Shown one piece after another: positions 62,801-64,000 of a stretch of 64,000 bases of DNA. How positions within the stretch are numbered: the stretch's first letter is position 1; every line of letters starts with the position of its first letter. A program made the translations under genes and the position numbers. Origin of the DNA: Alligator mississippiensis (Eukaryota > Chordata > Crocodylia > Alligatoridae). The notes below the pieces were generated by a model. The model was not told the DNA's origin, did no database searches, and was given only the letters and a program-made list of their open reading frames with translations. The stretch covers positions 30,020,338 to 30,084,337 of the forward strand of contig NC_081836.1 of assembly GCF_030867095.1 (NCBI RefSeq). The letters run 5' to 3'.

Positions 62801-62949
62801 ACCATATAGTTCTGCTGAGGTCCTGTGGGAATAAATGCATCAGGGACGGAATAAGCAGCCTCCAGTGTAACCCTCAGGAGATTGCCACCTGACAGCTGAG
62901 CTGCAGAAAGCAGGGACTCTTGGACAGACACTGCCACTTCGAGGGCACA
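38800..62949 (-). CDS. CFAP70: CFAP70 (TTC18), C-terminal ~940 codons, 23 exons
   Basis: Cilia- and flagella-associated protein 70 is an axonemal protein at the base of outer dynein arms; loss in mammals impairs sperm flagella. Exons in order: 62773-62949, 58757-58939, 58291-58385, 56517-56616, 55542-55676, 54013-54171, 53542-53622, 52944-53035, 50881-50941, 49621-49812, 49027-49158, 48166-48291, 47530-47663, 47310-47425, 47015-47134, 44828-44974, 43430-43566, 41985-42137, 41298-41459, 40724-40813, 39728-39829, 39335-39382, 38800-38880. They sum to 2,823 nt in one frame, ending IVGFGNPSF then TGA. All introns are GT-AG except 49159-49620, which has a GC donor. Human CFAP70 has 1,121 residues, so about 170 N-terminal residues lie past the right edge. 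Order: post-C2 N-terminal region, charged linker, helical segment, then TPR repeats from about codon 480 of this part to the end. Confidence 0.95.
39335..39382 (-). CDS. CFAP70: CFAP70 exon v, TPR (48 nt)
   Basis: A 16-codon exon, [16 protein letters not shown], matching human [12 protein letters not shown]. Acceptor TTTCCAG, donor AAG|GTTTGT. Confidence 0.93.
39728..39829 (-). CDS. CFAP70: CFAP70 exon u, TPR
   Basis: Thirty-four codons with [20 protein letters not shown] and [13 protein letters not shown]. Acceptor GTAAAG, donor CAA|GTGAGT. Confidence 0.96.
40724..40813 (-). CDS. CFAP70: CFAP70 exon t, TPR
   Basis: Thirty codons, [20 protein letters not shown] then [10 protein letters not shown]. 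Acceptor TGGCAG, donor AGG|GTAAGA. Confidence 0.96.
41298..41459 (-). CDS. CFAP70: CFAP70 exon s, TPR
   Basis: Fifty-four codons with [20 protein letters not shown] and [12 protein letters not shown], then [13 protein letters not shown]: one full TPR and the start of the next. Acceptor GCACAG, donor GAG|GTGAGG. Confidence 0.96.
41985..42137 (-). CDS. CFAP70: CFAP70 exon r, TPR
   Basis: Fifty-one codons with [19 protein letters not shown] and [23 protein letters not shown] helices. Acceptor TTCCAG, donor CTG|GTAATT. Confidence 0.96.
43430..43566 (-). CDS. CFAP70: CFAP70 exon q
   Basis: Encodes a serine-rich stretch, then [18 protein letters not shown], matching human [11 protein letters not shown]. 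Acceptor TTTCAG, donor CAG|GTTGGT. Confidence 0.93.
44083..44160 (-). repeat. MIR-like SINE fragment
   Basis: On the minus strand CTGGTGCTTAGAGCACTTTG then GGGCTTAAATCCCC keep the A-box and B-box spacing of a tRNA-derived MIR head. In a CFAP70 intron. Confidence 0.5.
44828..44974 (-). CDS. CFAP70: CFAP70 exon p, linker
   Basis: Encodes a low-conservation linker between TPR groups ([33 protein letters not shown]). Acceptor TTATAG, donor AAAG|GTTAGA. Placed by splice signals and frame. Confidence 0.82.
45479..46020. mobile_element. Non-autonomous hAT (CAGTGGTTCTCAA type)
   Basis: Left end CAGTGGTTCTCAAAC and right end GGTTGAGAATCACTG are inverted repeats. Flanking octamers AAATAGAT (45471-45478) and AGCTAGAT (46021-46028) agree at 6 of 8. 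Interior GC-rich, no transposase. In a CFAP70 intron. Confidence 0.82.
46430..46452. repeat. (ATTT)n microsatellite
   Basis: About five tandem ATTT units in a CFAP70 intron. Confidence 0.85.
47015..47134 (-). CDS. CFAP70: CFAP70 exon o
   Basis: Encodes [20 protein letters not shown] and a basic helix to TITEAAEG. Acceptor CCCCAG. The donor GGAG|GTGGAA was chosen because it gives a phase-1 end that fits the next exon. Confidence 0.9.
47310..47425 (-). CDS. CFAP70: CFAP70 exon n, TPR
   Basis: Encodes [19 protein letters not shown] and [19 protein letters not shown], one TPR. Acceptor CCTCTAG, donor TAG|GTATAA, ends in phase 1. Confidence 0.95.
47530..47663 (-). CDS. CFAP70: CFAP70 exon m, TPR
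   Basis: Encodes [20 protein letters not shown] then [11 protein letters not shown], a TPR with the A-x-E-C-F-x-x-A-L pattern. Acceptor ACCTAG, donor CAG|GTACAG, ends in phase 2. Confidence 0.94.
48166..48291 (-). CDS. CFAP70: CFAP70 exon l, start of TPR region
   Basis: Encodes [20 protein letters not shown] then LYYQQ, the first TPR-like helix pair. Acceptor TTAACAG, donor CAG|GTGAGG. Confidence 0.94.
49027..49158 (-). CDS. CFAP70: CFAP70 exon k
   Basis: Forty-four codons with [17 protein letters not shown] and [17 protein letters not shown]. Acceptor ATGCAG, donor CAG|GTAGGC. Confidence 0.95.
49621..49812 (-). CDS. CFAP70: CFAP70 exon j (GC donor)
   Basis: Sixty-four codons with [19 protein letters not shown] and [14 protein letters not shown]. 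The homologous frame passes from KEQLK straight to HSVVKIV of the next exon, which requires the donor AAG|GCAAAA, a GC-AG intron; no GT gives that join. Reading through instead adds 41 codons to a stop. Confidence 0.93.
50881..50941 (-). CDS. CFAP70: CFAP70 exon i
   Basis: A 61-nt exon encoding [20 protein letters not shown], matching the V-K-E-M-I-P proline-rich segment of human CFAP70. Acceptor ATACAG, donor AAG|GTAAAT. Confidence 0.92.
50985..51028. repeat. Perfect 22-bp tandem duplication
   Basis: The 22-bp unit from GTAACCCAAATC to TTGTGGAC occurs twice with no mismatch, about 45 bp upstream (in transcript sense) of the CFAP70 exon at 50881-50941. Confidence 0.9.
51120..52940. other. 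CFAP70 intron, little recognised
   Basis: Apart from a TCAGTATCA-rich stretch at 51145-51200, I see no known repeat or exon here. Confidence 0.4.
52944..53035 (-). CDS. CFAP70: CFAP70 exon h
   Basis: Encodes [20 protein letters not shown] then [11 protein letters not shown]. Acceptor TTTACAG, donor CCG|GTGCGT, ends in phase 2. Confidence 0.94.
53542..53622 (-). CDS. CFAP70: CFAP70 exon g, linker
   Basis: Twenty-seven codons ([19 protein letters not shown] ... NLEGQ), corresponding to the variable human stretch that ends x-x-E-G-Q. Acceptor TTAATAG, donor CAG|GTAATT. The frame stays open past the donor for about 80 more codons into the intron. Confidence 0.85.
54013..54171 (-). CDS. CFAP70: CFAP70 exon f, linker
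   Basis: Encodes [20 protein letters not shown] and [14 protein letters not shown], then a charged run ([10 protein letters not shown]) as in human. Acceptor TTTCAG, donor AAG|GTAGGA. Confidence 0.93.
55542..55676 (-). CDS. CFAP70: CFAP70 exon e
   Basis: Forty-five codons with [20 protein letters not shown] and [10 protein letters not shown], the best conserved part of the N-terminal region. Acceptor TTTCAG, donor AAG|GTAAGG. Confidence 0.95.
56517..56616 (-). CDS. CFAP70: CFAP70 exon d
   Basis: Encodes [20 protein letters not shown] then a lysine-rich tail ([10 protein letters not shown]). Acceptor TTGCAG, donor AAG|GTAAAA. Confidence 0.94.
57400..57595 (+). repeat. Old CR1/L3-like ORF2 tail fragment
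   Basis: TGTGGAACTCATTGCCACAGG, GAGGCCAAGAATTTA and GGACTGGACATTTATA are the conserved words of the CR1/L3 RT C-terminal tail (W-N-S-L-P type). Diverged and frameshifted. Confidence 0.5.
57720..58007. mobile_element. Non-autonomous hAT, first of an adjacent pair
   Basis: Ends CATGGATTGCCAACCTC and AAGGTTGTCCCCCATTG are inverted repeats. Left flank TTTTAAAG (57712-57719) and right flank CTCTAAAG (58008-58015) agree at 6 of 8. The interior is rich in AGCAGAAA/GGGCA repeats. Confidence 0.65.
58016..58202. mobile_element. Non-autonomous hAT MITE, second of the pair
   Basis: Ends CAGGGACAGGCAAT and TTTTGCCCACCCCTG are inverted repeats, with the GGGCCAGATTTGGCCC motif inside. A perfect 8-bp target duplication CTCTAAAG flanks it (58008-58015 and 58203-58210). 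187 bp, non-coding. Confidence 0.88.
58291..58385 (-). CDS. CFAP70: CFAP70 exon c
   Basis: Encodes [19 protein letters not shown] then [11 protein letters not shown]. Acceptor TCCCAG, donor CAA|GTAAGA, ends in phase 2. Confidence 0.94.
58757..58939 (-). CDS. CFAP70: CFAP70 exon b
   Basis: Sixty-one codons with [33 protein letters not shown] and [19 protein letters not shown]. Acceptor CACTAG, donor GAG|GTGAGG, phase 0 at both ends. Confidence 0.96.
59350..60182. mobile_element. Putative solo LTR
   Basis: The segment begins TGTTGTAATAGGG and ends CCCTTGTTACA, short inverted TG...CA termini as in LTRs, and has a TATA-like GATATAAGGC about 150 bp in. No target duplication, primer-binding site or internal gene is visible, so this could be another repeat type. 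Confidence 0.3.
60211..62500 (-). mobile_element. Long, inactive CR1 LINE
   Basis: From the 3' end (ATTCATAGAATCGTAGAAAAG) the minus strand reads back through the RT C-terminal tail ([11 protein letters not shown], 60405-60722), palm motifs ([20 protein letters not shown] and [10 protein letters not shown], 61055-61240), the RT N-terminal part and linker ([19 protein letters not shown], 61498-62019) and the end of the endonuclease near 62,400-62,500. Many stops and frameshifts. It lies in a CFAP70 intron. Confidence 0.88.
62773..62949 (-). CDS. CFAP70: CFAP70 exon a (first in window)
   Basis: Fifty-nine codons containing [20 protein letters not shown] and [16 protein letters not shown], near-identical in pattern to human CFAP70. 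Acceptor CCTGCAG, donor GAG|GTGAGG. The 3.8-kb intron that follows contains a long CR1. Confidence 0.95.
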
Positions 62950-64000
62950 CTGCAGGTAAGAACAAAGGGAACTGACATTACCTGCTAAAAAAAGCAACTG
63001 CTAAAAAGTTCAAATGCACCTGTGTGCACATAAAGCAGGCAGATACCTAAGTGGAGAATTTATAATGTTGTAATAGTTACTTATTTAAATGAAGTAGAAT
63101 ATAACAGTATTGTGAGATAAAGGCATCATATGGTTATTTTGTGACCATTGCATTCAATTTGAAACAATCTCCTACTTAAAACATCAGTGTCTTGAAACAG
63201 GAAAATAAAACCAGCTCTACTGAAAGAACACTAAGGCTGCAACATATTGTACAAAGAATTCAAGAGAAGCCAAACCTAAGGTTGCAAGTGCAATCCTAGC
63301 TATACCCCTTTTATCCACCTATATGATTATTTAGGCACATACTCACAATAAAGGATGGATGGCCTGCAGGTGTTCAATGTTTATTATCACTATTGTTCAA
63401 CGGGTAGACTCTTGCCTTATTTATTACATGTAGCTGATCAGTCTAACAGCAAAAATACGTTTTCAAATGCACTAGTGTAAATTTTAAGTCCACTGATTTA
63501 ACGAATTTACACTAGTAACTGCACACAGAATTTGGTCAGAATTAGGCCCATTTCCCCATAAACTTCATTACATTCACTGTGTATCTCTGCTTTGCTCATT
63601 GAATATTGCTCAGCCTGTAAGCTGAGACTGGGATGCCACATGAAAATAGTCCTTACTGCATAATCGCAAGCTATGCAGCATTTAGTTTGCACAAAGAAAG
63701 AGAGTAAATGTTATACAAGCAACCTCATCTTTGCCAATTTCTGATTTTTCAACACTTCACTTTGCAAATGTATTGTTCTTTCAACTGCTTTTTAAATGAC
63801 AAACAATAGTATTTATGGGCTCACTTCTGATCTAATTATCAGTTGAAAATTTGTGATATTCTTCAATGGGAATACAAGAGGTCCCTGTATTTTTATATGT
63901 ATGATTTTAACATTTCATGTGCAAAGAGGCAAAGTCACAGTTACTGAGAAAAACAAACAGTGTTTAACTAAAAAGCAATAGGCAGCTGAATGACTGAATT
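62950..64000. other. CFAP70 intron at the right edge
   Basis: AT-rich sequence with no recognised exon or repeat. The upstream CFAP70 exons (about 170 codons, including the C2-like domain) must lie beyond the window. Confidence 0.5.

Noticed and set aside
1..64000. CRISPR arrays, operons and bacterial-type promoters
   Set aside because: No regularly spaced repeats and no prokaryotic gene layout; the window is vertebrate DNA with introns.

Overview
The window is a piece of amniote nuclear genome, most likely from a non-avian reptile (a crocodilian or a turtle). The evidence is many CR1 LINE copies, some of them young, together with degenerate MIR-like SINEs, several non-autonomous hAT elements with clear 8-bp target duplications, long introns and a CpG-island promoter. 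I see no bacterial-type genes, tRNA or rRNA genes, or CRISPR array.

Two multi-exon protein genes occupy it, both on the minus strand. From 35,548 down to the left edge runs the N-terminal half of WDR90 (POC16), a centriole and ciliary protein: a CFAP20-like (DUF667) N-terminal domain followed by WD40 repeats. Twenty-one consecutive coding exons can be placed by splice signals; they join in one open frame of about 869 codons and continue past position 1. From 62,949 down to 38,800 run the last 23 coding exons of CFAP70 (TTC18), an axonemal protein tied to outer dynein arms: about 940 codons covering the end of the N-terminal region, a middle linker and the C-terminal TPR array. Its first exons lie beyond position 64,000. 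CFAP70 ends about 3.25 kb upstream of the WDR90 start codon. The two genes are on different chromosomes in human, so this tandem arrangement is notable.

The space between the genes (35,549-38,799) holds a CpG island with a palindromic E-box, two direct copies of an RFX X-box-like sequence, and an inverted duplication at the island edge.

The introns are full of mobile elements. The most complex locus (28,952-33,215) is a three-layer nest: an old CR1 split by a hAT element that itself carries an almost complete young CR1 with a 1,040-codon open frame. A second nest (15,436-18,560) is a young CR1 inserted into the reverse-transcriptase active-site codons of an older CR1. Other CR1 copies lie at 8,440-10,000 and 60,211-62,500. 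Non-autonomous hAT elements with target duplications lie at 58-990, 1,299-1,577, 26,379-26,950, 45,479-46,020, 57,720-58,007 and 58,016-58,202.

I found no clear undescribed system. The best leads are the linkage of two ciliary genes with X-box-like sites, the inverted duplication at the CpG island, a GC-AG intron in CFAP70, and the nested transposons.
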